Shown here: positions 36,308-44,817 of the stretch, in pieces
Position numbering within the stretch: the stretch's first letter is position 1
Layout: every line of letters begins with the position of its first letter
Source: Deltaproteobacteria bacterium
GTDB lineage: Bacteria; Desulfobacterota; Deferrisomatia; Deferrisomatales; JACRMM01
Assembly: GCA_016214985.1 (NCBI GenBank)
Contig: JACRMM010000002.1
Coordinates: forward strand, 44,488 to 108,487
Reading direction: 5' to 3'
Length of the DNA: 64,000 nucleotides
Position numbers and translations under genes: made by a program
The notes under the pieces: generated by a model
Told to the model about the DNA's origin: nothing
Databases searched by the model: none
Seen by the model: only the letters and a program-made list of their open reading frames with translations

Positions 36308-36335
36308 AAAACTGTGTTTGTCGCGATATGCGACA
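36308..36335 (-). promoter_or_regulatory. Composite dyad operator, copy 2
   Basis: AAAAC-TGT-GTTTG at 36308-36320 overlaps a 17-bp dyad at 36319-36335 whose arms TGTCGC and GCGACA are perfectly complementary around GATAT. This is the most symmetric copy of the second half. It lies in the 609-bp gap between the activator gene and the BcrC-like gene. The rest of that gap holds no gene I can support. Confidence 0.72.
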
Positions 36336-36694
36336 TCATTGAAACCTGAGCATCCCAGTTTGCGACATCCTTGTGCCGCAGCCCACTTGCGGTGGGCGCG
36401 GCCCGCGCTCCCAGAGGCACAAAAGTTCACGAGGTCAGCCCGCGATTGCCGGCACGGGAGGCGGGGTACGGTGTCTGGGTCGAGTCCAGCCGGGGACGCC
36501 AGGGCCCCAACGATCACCCGTCGAAAGCGTCGGCGAGATGGTGGCCCCGTTTCCCGAGGGGAGCTAACCAGCGCCATGGGGAACCGCTCAAGAGAGGATT
36601 CGAGACGAGGAAGCCCCCCAGATTTGGCCCGCCGGTGACGCCGCCGCAGGCAGCCCCCGTCGGGGCACCCCGTGGCTCGGTTCGCGGCGCTGCT

Positions 36695-37522
36695 CTAGGC
36701 CACCGCGCGAGCCCGGTTCTTCTCGTCGCGCGCGATCACAGCCGATCCAATCGCACCCGTAAACTGGGGATCCCCCGGCAACACGATCTTCCTGCCGACC
36801 TTCTCTTCGAGGGCCCGCAGGATGCCCTCGTTCTGCGCCACGCCCCCGGTAACCACGAGCGCCCCCGATCCGATCTTCAACATACGTCCCTTGAGCAAAC
36901 CGAAGACACGGTTGGCGATTGCCCGGTGCAACCCCGCAATGATGTCCTCTCGCCGGATTCCCTTCGCGAGCAGGGAAATGATCTCACTCTCGGCGAAGAC
37001 CGTGCAGGTGCTGCTGATCTCGACGTGTGTCTCCGACAGCAGAGAGAGGGCCCCCAAGCCTGACACTTCCACCTCGAGGGCCTTGGCCATTACCTCCAGA
37101 AACCGCCCCGTACCTGCAGCGCACTTGTCATTCATGACAAATTCTTCGAGATCCCCCCTGGGGCCGAGGACGATGACCTTACTGTCCTGCCCGCCGATGT
37201 CAACCAGGACTCGCGCTTCTGGAACTACTTGGTGGACGCCCCTCGCGTGGCAACTGATCTCGGTCAGCACCTTGTCCGCGAATCCGACGTTGACGCGACC
37301 GTACCCGGTCGCGACCGTGTACGCGAACGACGGATCGCCGCCCAACTGATCGACGACGTCGTCTCTCAGAGCCCAGGCCAACCGCTCCCCCCCCAATCCA
37401 GTCGGCCGGATCGCCTTCGCGACAATGGCACCGCGGTCCGACATTGCGACGGCCTTTCCGTAGGTCGAGCCGATGTCGATACCGAGAAACAGGACCTCTT
37501 CCTGCGTGCGCTCCACGGGCAT
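36695..37522 (-). CDS. ATP-dependent activator (activase) of dehydratase/benzoyl-CoA reductase, intact [4Fe-4S] site
   Basis: A 275-aa ASKHA-fold ATPase of the HgdC/BcrA/BadF family. The phosphate loop is GIDIGSTYGKAV near residue 14 and the second is DIGGQDSKVIVL near residue 109. The cluster cysteines are in NDKCAAGTGRFLE near residue 131 and SSTCTVFAESEI near residue 170. As a rule a dimer holds one [4Fe-4S] between subunits and uses ATP to push one electron into the dehydratase/reductase. The start has AGGAGG upstream. It is last in the mutase operon, directly after a degenerate homologue. Confidence 0.93.
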   Translation of the reverse strand: MPVERTQEEVLFLGIDIGSTYGKAVAMSDRGAIVAKAIRPTGLGGERLAWALRDDVVDQLGGDPSFAYTVATGYGRVNVGFADKVLTEISCHARGVHQVVPEARVLVDIGGQDSKVIVLGPRGDLEEFVMNDKCAAGTGRFLEVMAKALEVEVSGLGALSLLSETHVEISSTCTVFAESEIISLLAKGIRREDIIAGLHRAIANRVFGLLKGRMLKIGSGALVVTGGVAQNEGILRALEEKVGRKIVLPGDPQFTGAIGSAVIARDEKNRARAVA

Positions 37523-37554
37523 CTACGCCTCCTGCGTTCGTCCTCGCCCCGGTG

Positions 37555-38547
37555 CTATGCCGCGGGGCCTTCCGATTCCGGCACGTTGGCGCCACGGCGT
37601 AGCGCAACGTTCTCGCTCTTCCCACCATCGTCCGACTGTACTTCACGCAAGACCGGACTAGGCAACTCCTCCCCACCGCCGAAGGCGGCTTCAGAGGTCG
37701 TCTCTGACACCGGACGGACACCCCGCCCTTTACCGGCTCGGTTGCTGCCCCATTCTCTTGCGATCACCGCGGCGCCCACAGCTCCCGTGAACTGGGCCCT
37801 CGGAGCCACGGCCGTCCTGCGGATGGAAATCTCCTTGATGGCTTCGCGCACTCCGACGTTCTCTGCGAATCCTCCCGTCAAGACCAGCGTCGTGTCCTGG
37901 TCCTGAGCGGGTCGTATCTCGAGCAGCGGGCGGATCCCCTCCGCAATCGCCCGGCAGATACTGGTGACAATATCCTCGTGCCGTCTTCCCGTCGCGAGCC
38001 ACGAAACCACCTGGAACTCCGCCTCTTCCAAAGAACCGGACGCGAGTTCGAGTCTCGTTTCGAGCTCGCCGGCGGTGGCTTCACACGAGCTCCTCGGTGC
38101 GCGCGCAGCGCAGTCGACGAGCGCAAGCAGTTTTCGCATGCCTTCCGTTGCTTTATCGCTGATTCGGAAATCTTCCAGCACGCCTGCCGTGTCCAGCAGG
38201 ATGAGCCTAATGTCTCGCGCGCCGAGATCGAGCACCATGCGGGCCGAGGGGAGTAAGTATCTCACTCCCCTTCCGTGGCAAATAACCTCACTGACCGTCC
38301 TGGAGACACCCGATACCCGGGAGCTACCTCGCCCCGTTGCAATCGTGTGCCGAACACGCCCCCCCTGGACGGATCGCTTCAGCTTCGACTCGAGAGCCGC
38401 CACCAATCCCTGGCAACTCGCACCGCCAACGTCGGCAACGGCGGCGAGCACCTCGCCGCTTGTCGAAAGCGCCACCGCCTTGGCGTACTCAGAGCCACTG
38501 TCGACACCGACGAATACGTCCTCGGCCGACCAAGCACCCCTCTTCAC
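37555..38547 (-). CDS. Degenerate activase homologue lacking the cluster cysteines
   Basis: A 330-aa protein of the same ASKHA activase family. The P-loop-like GVDSGSEYAKAVAL near residue 13 and the C-terminal LVLTGGFAENVGVREAI near residue 238 are preserved. But NDKCAAGTG has become SDKATEGMR, the STC-F-ESE cysteine is replaced around ASGSLEEAEF, and GGQDSK reads GARDIR. It also has a ~60-residue low-complexity tail. The GTG start follows GGGAGGGAGGG. It cannot supply the usual cysteine ligands. It might act as a regulatory or structural half of a heterodimer with the intact activase encoded 32 bp downstream. Confidence 0.85.
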   Translation of the reverse strand: MKRGAWSAEDVFVGVDSGSEYAKAVALSTSGEVLAAVADVGGASCQGLVAALESKLKRSVQGGRVRHTIATGRGSSRVSGVSRTVSEVICHGRGVRYLLPSARMVLDLGARDIRLILLDTAGVLEDFRISDKATEGMRKLLALVDCAARAPRSSCEATAGELETRLELASGSLEEAEFQVVSWLATGRRHEDIVTSICRAIAEGIRPLLEIRPAQDQDTTLVLTGGFAENVGVREAIKEISIRRTAVAPRAQFTGAVGAAVIAREWGSNRAGKGRGVRPVSETTSEAAFGGGEELPSPVLREVQSDDGGKSENVALRRGANVPESEGPAA

Positions 38548-38582
38548 TCGCCGCCCTCCCTCCCTTTTGGCAGGGAGCTGTC

Positions 38583-39323
38583 CTAGGTGACCAGTCCGCC
38601 ATCGACGCTCAGCACGGCACCCGTAACGTAGCTGCCGCTGTCTGCCGCCAGGAACAGGTACGCCTCGGCTATGTCGGCCGCCTGCCCGAGCCGCCGAAGC
38701 GGGGTCTTCTCTTCCATCATCTTGAGCACCTTCTCGGGCACCGACGCCATCATATCCGTCATGATGAACCCGGGCGCCACGGCGTTGACCCTAATGCCCT
38801 TGGGCCCGAGCTCCTTCGCCCACCCCTTCGTCATGCCGATGACACCCGCCTTGGTCGCGACGTAATTCGTCTGCCCCTGATTGCCGTAGATGCCGACCAC
38901 CGACGCCGCGTTCAGGATGCACCCCGAACCCTGCTCCAGCATGATCTTCACCGCCGCCTGAGAGCACAGGAAGACGCCTTTCAGGTTGACCCCGATGACC
39001 CGGTCCCATTGGTCTTCCGACATCTTGGCCAACCACCCATCGGCCGTAATCCCGGCGTTGTTCACGAGGACGTCGACCCTCCCAAACTCCTCAACGGTTC
39101 GCGCGAAAAGGGCCGCAACGGACGCCGCGTCGACGACGTTCGTCCGGACGAACACGCACGGGATGCCGCGCGCCTTCAGCTCCCCCACCGTCGTCTCTCC
39201 CGTCTCCTGATCGAAATCCGCCAATATTAGCTTCGCCCCCTCCTTGCCAAAGAGCTCCGCGGTGGCCTTCCCGATCCCTCTCGCCCCGCCCGTGATCACC
39301 GCAACCTTGTCCTTCAGTCTCAT
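38583..39323 (-). CDS. FabG-like SDR, probable 3-hydroxyacyl-CoA / acetoacetyl-CoA dehydrogenase
   Basis: A 246-aa classical SDR with TGGARGIG near residue 12, NNAGIT near residue 88, catalytic serine in LNAASVVG and YVATK near residue 153. It ends in [13 protein letters not shown], all as in FabG/PhaB. The beta-2 end reads LADFDQE, an acidic residue that favours NAD(H) over NADP(H). Set between a B12 mutase subunit and the activases, it likely oxidises or reduces a 3-hydroxyacyl-CoA made by the mutase. Length is standard. Confidence 0.87.
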   Translation of the reverse strand: MRLKDKVAVITGGARGIGKATAELFGKEGAKLILADFDQETGETTVGELKARGIPCVFVRTNVVDAASVAALFARTVEEFGRVDVLVNNAGITADGWLAKMSEDQWDRVIGVNLKGVFLCSQAAVKIMLEQGSGCILNAASVVGIYGNQGQTNYVATKAGVIGMTKGWAKELGPKGIRVNAVAPGFIMTDMMASVPEKVLKMMEEKTPLRRLGQAADIAEAYLFLAADSGSYVTGAVLSVDGGLVT

Positions 39324-39395
39324 CGTGACTCCTCGTTCAGTGGTGAGGGCATTGCCGCCCCCGTCGCCAGAGCTCCGGGGGCGGCGTCTCCTACT

Positions 39396-39788
39396 TCAGC
39401 CTCCGCAAATACCGTTCACGCAAGCAAGGATCTGGTCCAGCGGGCTCTCCGGTGGGAACACCTCTGTCAAGCCGGCCGCCTTGAGGCGCGGGATATCTTC
39501 CGGCGGGATCGTCCCCCCGATGAAGACGGCCACGTCGCTGGCCCCCTTCTCCTTGAGCAACTGGACCACTTTTGGGCCCAGAGTCAGATGGTTTCCGCAC
39601 AGCGTGCTCAACCCGATGACTGCCGCCCCTTCCTGCAAGGCGGCGTCCACGATTTCCTCCGGAAAGCTGTTCCCCAGGTACACGACCTCCATGCCAGCGT
39701 CTCTGAGGAACCGCGACACCATGACGGCGCCGCGCCAATGAATATCCAATCCCAGTTTCGCGACAAGAATCTTCTTCTTGGCGGCCAT
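39396..39788 (-). CDS. B12-binding small subunit of acyl-CoA mutase
   Basis: A 130-aa cobalamin-binding domain of the methylmalonyl-CoA mutase C-terminal type, encoded separately. The base-off/His-on motif AKLGLDIHWRG near residue 10 keeps the Lys, Asp and His that hold cobalt and its ligand. GLSTLCGNH near residue 59 and FIGGTIP near residue 89 are the other B12-contact loops. Separate small subunits are the rule for isobutyryl- and 2-hydroxyisobutyryl-CoA mutases. It lies 56 bp downstream of the large subunit. Confidence 0.92.
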   Translation of the reverse strand: MAAKKKILVAKLGLDIHWRGAVMVSRFLRDAGMEVVYLGNSFPEEIVDAALQEGAAVIGLSTLCGNHLTLGPKVVQLLKEKGASDVAVFIGGTIPPEDIPRLKAAGLTEVFPPESPLDQILACVNGICGG

Positions 39789-39844
39789 GGCTACACTCTC
39801 CTTGTCTTCTGCATCAGGTTTCCATCAGATCGATACGGTTCCCA

Positions 39845-41527
39845 TCACACCAGCGGGAACTGCCACAGCCCGAACTCGTCTCGGAAGATCTGCTCGATCT
39901 CTCCAAGGGTCGCGTAGGACCGGACCGCCTCGATGACAAACGGCATGACGTTCTTGTCCTCGTGACAGGCAGCTCGCAGTTCGGCGAAACATTTTTTGAG
40001 ATGCTCGTTGTTGCGAGTCTCCCGGAGCGTTCGAAGCTTCTCCTTCTGCCTCGCCTCGGTCTCCTCGGGATAGCGGAACACCTCGATCTTCTCCGCCTCT
40101 CTTCCTTCCTGTGGGAAGTAGTTCACCCCAGCGATCTTGCGCTCGCCGCTCTCGATCTCCCGCTGCGCCTTGTACGCGAAGTCCGCGATCTGGTTGTGCA
40201 GCCAGCCCGACTCGACCGCGGCAACGAGACCTCCCATCTCGTCGACCTTCGCGATGTACGCCTTGATCTTCTCTGCCACCTGGTTGGTCAGGTACTCGAC
40301 AAAGAACGACCCCGCCAGCGGATCGACGGTGGACGTGACGTTCGTCTCGACCCCGATGATCTGCTGGGTCCTCAGGGAGACCAGCGAAGCCTCCTCGGTC
40401 GGAGCCGAGTACGCCTCGTCGTACGAGTCGATGTGGAGAGATTGGGCCCCGCCCAGGATCGCCGCCAACCCCTGGATCGCCGAGCGCGCCACGTTGTTCA
40501 GCGGTTCTTTCGCCGTCAGCGTGATTCCCGCCGTCTGTACGTGATACCTCATCAACAGCGATCGCTCGTTTTGAGCCCCAAAACGCTCCTTCATGACGTC
40601 ATGATAGACTTTTCGGGACGCGCGGCACTTGGCAATCTCCTCGAAGAAGTCATTGAAGAGATCCCAGAAGAACGACAGGCGCCTGGCAAATTGGTCGACT
40701 TTCATTCCCCTTCGGATCAATTCGTTCGATGTGGCGATTGCGTTCGAAAGCGCCACGCCAACTTCGGTGATGGCATCTGTTCCGGCTTCCCTAAGGTTGT
40801 ATCCGTTGTAGCTGATGGGGTTCCACCGCTGCAGGTTCTTCGCCGAATATTCAACGGCATCGCACTGGAGTCGGAACGAATGGCGCGGAGGAAGAATCTC
40901 AGGCGCACTGCCAACGCATGTCTCCATGATGAAGTCGTTCTGGTTGGTCCCTGACAGTTTTTCCAGCGGAATTCCGCGCTTTTCCGCCATCACCACGTAC
41001 ATGGCCAGAAGCGCAACGGTCGTGCTCGGAAGGTGAGTGACCACCGACACGGACACCTCGTCGATCGGAATGCCGTCGTAGAGTTCCTCCATGTCGATCA
41101 CCGAATCGAGGGAACACCCACAGTGGCCGACGTTGCCCGCTGCCTGCGGGCTGTCCGAGTCGTAGCCTCGAATCGTCGGAAGGTCGAAGAGCGTGTTGAC
41201 GCCGGTGGCGCCGTTGGCCAGAAGGAACTTAAAGCGTTTGTTCAGATCCGAAGGGGAGCCGAAGCCAGCGAGCTGTCGTTGCGTAAACATCCGGCCCCGG
41301 TACATGTTCGGGTAGATTCCCCGAACGAATGGGGGCGCGCCCGAGAACCCTAGTTGACTGTCGTAGTCAATGTCCTTGATATCCAAAGGCGTATACAGAA
41401 GTTTTACAGGTATCCCGGAATCCGTAGTGTACCCATCGGCTTCGGAGACCCCTTTGGCCCTCTCGTTCTTCCAGTCTTCGTATCCCTTTTCGAGATGCTC
41501 CAAACTCTTCTTGTCAAATAGCGACAT
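39845..41527 (-). CDS. Divergent acyl-CoA mutase large subunit (methylmalonyl/isobutyryl/2-hydroxyisobutyryl-CoA mutase family)
   Basis: A 560-aa TIM-barrel acyl-CoA mutase without the B12 domain. The start of the barrel is conserved (RGIYPNMYRGRMFTQRQ near residue 70, then FDLPTIRGYDSD near residue 118). Aligned by eye to methylmalonyl-CoA mutase (P. shermanii numbering), Tyr89 is Leu (RQLAGF), Ala116 is Leu, the Arg207 region (ETCVGSAPE) has no arginine, and His244 is Asn (GYNLREAG). The His244 position reads H in every family member I can recall. The pocket therefore looks hydrophobic and the substrate is not methylmalonyl-CoA. The Asp used by 2-hydroxyisobutyryl-CoA mutase is also absent. 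ATG 41527 follows GAGGAG. Confidence 0.88.
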   Translation of the reverse strand: MSLFDKKSLEHLEKGYEDWKNERAKGVSEADGYTTDSGIPVKLLYTPLDIKDIDYDSQLGFSGAPPFVRGIYPNMYRGRMFTQRQLAGFGSPSDLNKRFKFLLANGATGVNTLFDLPTIRGYDSDSPQAAGNVGHCGCSLDSVIDMEELYDGIPIDEVSVSVVTHLPSTTVALLAMYVVMAEKRGIPLEKLSGTNQNDFIMETCVGSAPEILPPRHSFRLQCDAVEYSAKNLQRWNPISYNGYNLREAGTDAITEVGVALSNAIATSNELIRRGMKVDQFARRLSFFWDLFNDFFEEIAKCRASRKVYHDVMKERFGAQNERSLLMRYHVQTAGITLTAKEPLNNVARSAIQGLAAILGGAQSLHIDSYDEAYSAPTEEASLVSLRTQQIIGVETNVTSTVDPLAGSFFVEYLTNQVAEKIKAYIAKVDEMGGLVAAVESGWLHNQIADFAYKAQREIESGERKIAGVNYFPQEGREAEKIEVFRYPEETEARQKEKLRTLRETRNNEHLKKCFAELRAACHEDKNVMPFVIEAVRSYATLGEIEQIFRDEFGLWQFPLV

Positions 41528-41564
41528 GTTAGTTCTCCTCTTCTGATGTCGAACGGCGCCCAAC

Positions 41565-42533
41565 CTATTGGTTGCAGCAATCTCTCAGTACGTCCTCCCA
41601 CACCCTCTCGCTCGCTTCATAAATGTCGATTTCCCCAGATTCTACCTTTCGTCTGACCTCCTTCCCTACTGCATTTGTCTGCAGAAACTTTCCAAGGGAT
41701 TCCGCAAACCGCTCTTCCAACAAGCGGCTCCAGGATTCAATCTTCCTCCGTTTATGCAGTTCCTGCTTTTGCCCTCTCTGAACCAAAAATTCCTTCCTTC
41801 GTATGACTGCCTCCCCCAAGAACGGTATTCCTTCTCCCTTGGTGGCAACCGTTGGAATCACCACGGGGGTCCAGCCGTCGCGATCTCCAAACATCACCAA
41901 TTCGTTTTTCAATCGGCTCGCTGTTTCTTCCGCCCCAGGGCGATCGCTCTGATTCACAACGAAGATGTCGCCGATCTCCATGATGCCCGCCTTGACGACC
42001 TGCATCTGATCCCCAAGCCCAGGAACGGTGACCAGGATGACCGTGTCTGCGGCGCTGACAATCTCCACTTCCGTCTGTCCGGTTCCCACAGTCTCCACGA
42101 TGATCACATCGAACCCACCTGCCTCCAGCAGTTGAATCACGTCCCGCGTCGCCGTCCCGAGTCCTCCCAGATGGCCTCGGGTGGCCATGCTCCGAATGAA
42201 CGCACCCGGTCGTCGGTTGAGATTCCGAAACCGGACCCTGTCGCCGAGGATTGCGCCCCCGCGGAAAGGGCTCGAGGGGTCGACGCAGATCACGCCAAGA
42301 GTGTACCCTTGGTCCAGCAACCAGCAGCCCAACCCGTCGATCAGCGTGCTCTTACCGGCACCCGGAACGCCCGTGATGCCAACGACGTAGGCGTCTCGCT
42401 TCTGCGCAGCGCACGCCTTCATCAACTCCCTCTTCAGCCCACGGTCCTCGTCACTCTCCAAGATGTTGATGAGTCGTCCCGTCGCCAATCTGTCCTTCTG
42501 CAGAAACCTTTCGAAATATTCCTTCCAGGGCAT
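41565..42533 (-). CDS. meaB: MeaB-type GTPase chaperone of B12-dependent acyl-CoA mutase
   Basis: A 322-aa G3E-family GTPase. Walker A is GVPGAGKSTLID near residue 55, the base-specific loop is VNQSDRPGAEE near residue 200 (normally NKAD, here NQSD), and VETVGTGQTEV near residue 145 is the MeaB switch. It loads adenosylcobalamin into, and rescues, acyl-CoA mutases. The gene is next to its mutase (37 bp) and ligase (11 bp). Length is normal. Confidence 0.93.
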   Translation of the reverse strand: MPWKEYFERFLQKDRLATGRLINILESDEDRGLKRELMKACAAQKRDAYVVGITGVPGAGKSTLIDGLGCWLLDQGYTLGVICVDPSSPFRGGAILGDRVRFRNLNRRPGAFIRSMATRGHLGGLGTATRDVIQLLEAGGFDVIIVETVGTGQTEVEIVSAADTVILVTVPGLGDQMQVVKAGIMEIGDIFVVNQSDRPGAEETASRLKNELVMFGDRDGWTPVVIPTVATKGEGIPFLGEAVIRRKEFLVQRGQKQELHKRRKIESWSRLLEERFAESLGKFLQTNAVGKEVRRKVESGEIDIYEASERVWEDVLRDCCNQ

Positions 42534-42544
42534 CGGGCCTCCTC

Positions 42545-44107
42545 CTAAATCATCCGCTCCTGGCCCTCCCAGTACTTCTGCTTAACGATTCTCTTGAGGA
42601 TCTTCCCTGTTGCTGTCTTTGGAAATTCATCCACGAAGTCCACAGTGCGAGGCCGCTTATACCCGGCGAGGTGTTCCTTACAGAAATCTAGAATCTCATC
42701 CTGTGTGGCAGTAGCTCCCTCCTTCAGGGAAACGATCGCCTTGACCTCTTCACCCCACCTTTCATGTGGAATTCCGATAACGGCCACTTCACTTACCGCA
42801 GGATGCAGAGCAACAACTTCCTCTATTTCGCGCGGATAGATATTCTCTCCACCACTTATGATCATGTCGCTCTTGCGATCGGCTAAAAAGAGGAATCCCT
42901 CTTCGTCTCGAAACGCCATGTCTCCAGCCGTGACCCACTCTCCGTTGATCGCTTCTTGTGTCTTTTGAGGGTCTTTGTAGTATCCGGCGAAAGCGGCCGG
43001 AGTCCGCACCCAGAGTATTCCGACCTTACCGGGTTCCGTAACAAGGTTCCCTTCCTCGTCGATGAGCTTCACCTCGAGTCCCGGATTCGGCTGACCAATC
43101 GATCGCACCTTTCGCTTCTGATCCTTGTGCCTCAGCGTGGAAACCGCTCCCGTTTCAGTGGAACCGTATCCCTCGCTGAAAGACGCGTTCCTGAAGAACT
43201 CCAGCGCGGCCTCTTTCGTCTTGGTATGCAGGGGCGCAGACGAGCTCCCCAAAGAGGACAGCGAGCTCATATCGTAGTTTCCCCGGACCTCATCAGGTAG
43301 CTCTAGAATCCTCACAAGCATCGTTGGGACCATCGACGAGGTTGTGACTTTCTCTCTTGCGATCGTTGCCAGTACTTTTTCAGGATCGAACTTTCCAGAC
43401 GGAAACACAACATTCGTGCCGCCCATCCAGAGAGTTATCAGTGTGGCCCATATGCTATTGGAATGGCAGAGCGGCATAATTGCAAGAAAAACCCTTTGCG
43501 TCATGTCGACACTCTTGCGACCTGCATTCCGCTGGATTGCATTTCGAACGACCTCAAGAGTGTTTCGCGTCTTGATGAGGGCTCCTTTAGGGAACCCCGT
43601 CGTTCCGGACGTGTAGCCGAAATAGAAGATATCTGCTTCACTCAGTTCTACAGCCGGCTCCGTATCGGGCATTCCGGCGAGAAGGTCAGCATAAGAGGTC
43701 AGGCCTGCCGGGACTTGACTTCCGACGACAAACACGTTCTCCTTCTTAAGATTAGGAAGACTCTTGAAGTCTACGGATCCAACAAGATCTTCTCCAACAA
43801 TCAAGCCGGTCGAATCGGAATTGTCTATTATATAAGCTATTTCTTTTTCAACGAGGCGGAAGTTCACCGGCACGGATATAACACCTATCCGGGCCAATCC
43901 GTTGTACATTTCAATGAATTCCAGATTATTGTGCATCAACAAGGCAACCTTATCTTGCCTCTCAAATCCTTTACGGATCATCGCATGCGCAAGTTGGTTG
44001 GCTCGCCTGTTGAGCTCTGCATACGTTAAACGTTTGTCCTCGAAAACGACCGCAGTCTTGTTCGGATAAAGCCACGAGTTGATTCTAAGGCCGTCACCCA
44101 GGTTCAT
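42545..44107 (-). CDS. AMP-forming acyl-CoA ligase (ANL superfamily)
   Basis: A 520-aa adenylate-forming ligase. Key motifs are YTSGTTGFPKGALIK near residue 170, GYGSTETG near residue 314, the hinge aspartate in DRKSDMIISGGENIYPREIEE near residue 415 and the C-terminal lysine in KTATGKILKR near residue 500. It should activate a carboxylic acid to its CoA thioester with ATP. It is first in the operon that contains the mutase, so it probably makes the mutase substrate or an earlier intermediate. G+C is noticeably lower than in flanking genes. A sigma-54 promoter and operator lie upstream. Confidence 0.92.
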   Translation of the reverse strand: MNLGDGLRINSWLYPNKTAVVFEDKRLTYAELNRRANQLAHAMIRKGFERQDKVALLMHNNLEFIEMYNGLARIGVISVPVNFRLVEKEIAYIIDNSDSTGLIVGEDLVGSVDFKSLPNLKKENVFVVGSQVPAGLTSYADLLAGMPDTEPAVELSEADIFYFGYTSGTTGFPKGALIKTRNTLEVVRNAIQRNAGRKSVDMTQRVFLAIMPLCHSNSIWATLITLWMGGTNVVFPSGKFDPEKVLATIAREKVTTSSMVPTMLVRILELPDEVRGNYDMSSLSSLGSSSAPLHTKTKEAALEFFRNASFSEGYGSTETGAVSTLRHKDQKRKVRSIGQPNPGLEVKLIDEEGNLVTEPGKVGILWVRTPAAFAGYYKDPQKTQEAINGEWVTAGDMAFRDEEGFLFLADRKSDMIISGGENIYPREIEEVVALHPAVSEVAVIGIPHERWGEEVKAIVSLKEGATATQDEILDFCKEHLAGYKRPRTVDFVDEFPKTATGKILKRIVKQKYWEGQERMI

Positions 44108-44269
44108 GTCACTCTCCTTGAGGAAGTCCGTTGAGATTCGTCAAATAACCTTCAGTAGAACCCCCGTCCGTCCATACCCTTGAGGGCCACGACCACGTGC
44201 CCCGCTCCCTGCGATCAGTTCCTTCGGCGAGATGTCTGGAAGAACACTTGGTTTCACACCACGTTTTAG

Positions 44270-44285
44270 CAAGCTTTGTGCCGCC
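44270..44285 (-). promoter_or_regulatory. Sigma-54 promoter for the ligase/MeaB/mutase/activase operon
   Basis: On the minus strand this reads CGGCACAAAGCTTGCT: GGCAC and TTGC at the right spacing. It is 162 bp upstream of the ligase start and 100 bp from operator copy 3. Confidence 0.75.
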
Positions 44286-44385
44286 GGAGCGTCAATCGAA
44301 AAAGGACAGGTCCTTCGTGGATCCGACCCTGCCACGCCACCCTTCGCCCCTGCGAGGCCGTTCCCTGCCACAGCAAGAACCGGAT

Positions 44386-44413
44386 CAAACCTCGTTTGTC
44401 CGGATGTGGGACA
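44386..44413 (-). promoter_or_regulatory. Composite dyad operator, copy 3
   Basis: CAAAC-CTC-GTTTG at 44386-44398 overlaps a 17-bp dyad at 44397-44413 with perfect TGTCC/GGACA arms. It lies in the 710-bp gap between the ligase and Nudix genes. I see no gene in the remainder of that gap. Confidence 0.73.
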
Positions 44414-44817
44414 GACAAGAGGGAATCGATGCACAATGCGACAACCTCGTGTGTTGTAGCACAAGTCGGCGAGGGTCGCGGCGCCCCGCCGGCAGGCGCC
44501 CGCCGAAACGAGCGAAGGGGCCGGTGTTGGGGAGCGGCCACTAGCCGGCACGACGGCGGAAGAGCGCGACCGTCCTGGCCGGAAGTGGGTCGGCCCCGGA
44601 GCAAAATCAACCCGCGCAAGTGATAGGATGGCCAGCAGCGCGGAGGGAAGGGGCGGAGCTTTCGCGCGCCTCGGCTACGGGTGTGCTGGGTTCGATTGGA
44701 GGGGGCCCACGACGGAAAGAACGCGGGCGCTTTGTCCTGAGCGGCTCGGGAAGCGCGCGCTTTGAGGGCAAGGGGACTCGTGACTTGGCCGGAGCTTCCG
44801 CCCGCGCGCCAACGGAG

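Noticed and set aside
33598..38547. Annotation as a class I benzoyl-CoA reductase
   Set aside because: The four-part layout fits, but 2-hydroxyacyl-CoA dehydratases share it, one activator lacks cysteines, and no ring-cleavage or benzoyl-CoA downstream genes are present.
39845..41527. Annotation as methylmalonyl-CoA mutase or as 2-hydroxyisobutyryl-CoA mutase
   Set aside because: The arginine needed for methylmalonyl-CoA and the aspartate needed for the 2-hydroxy group are both missing in my alignment; only the family level is supported.
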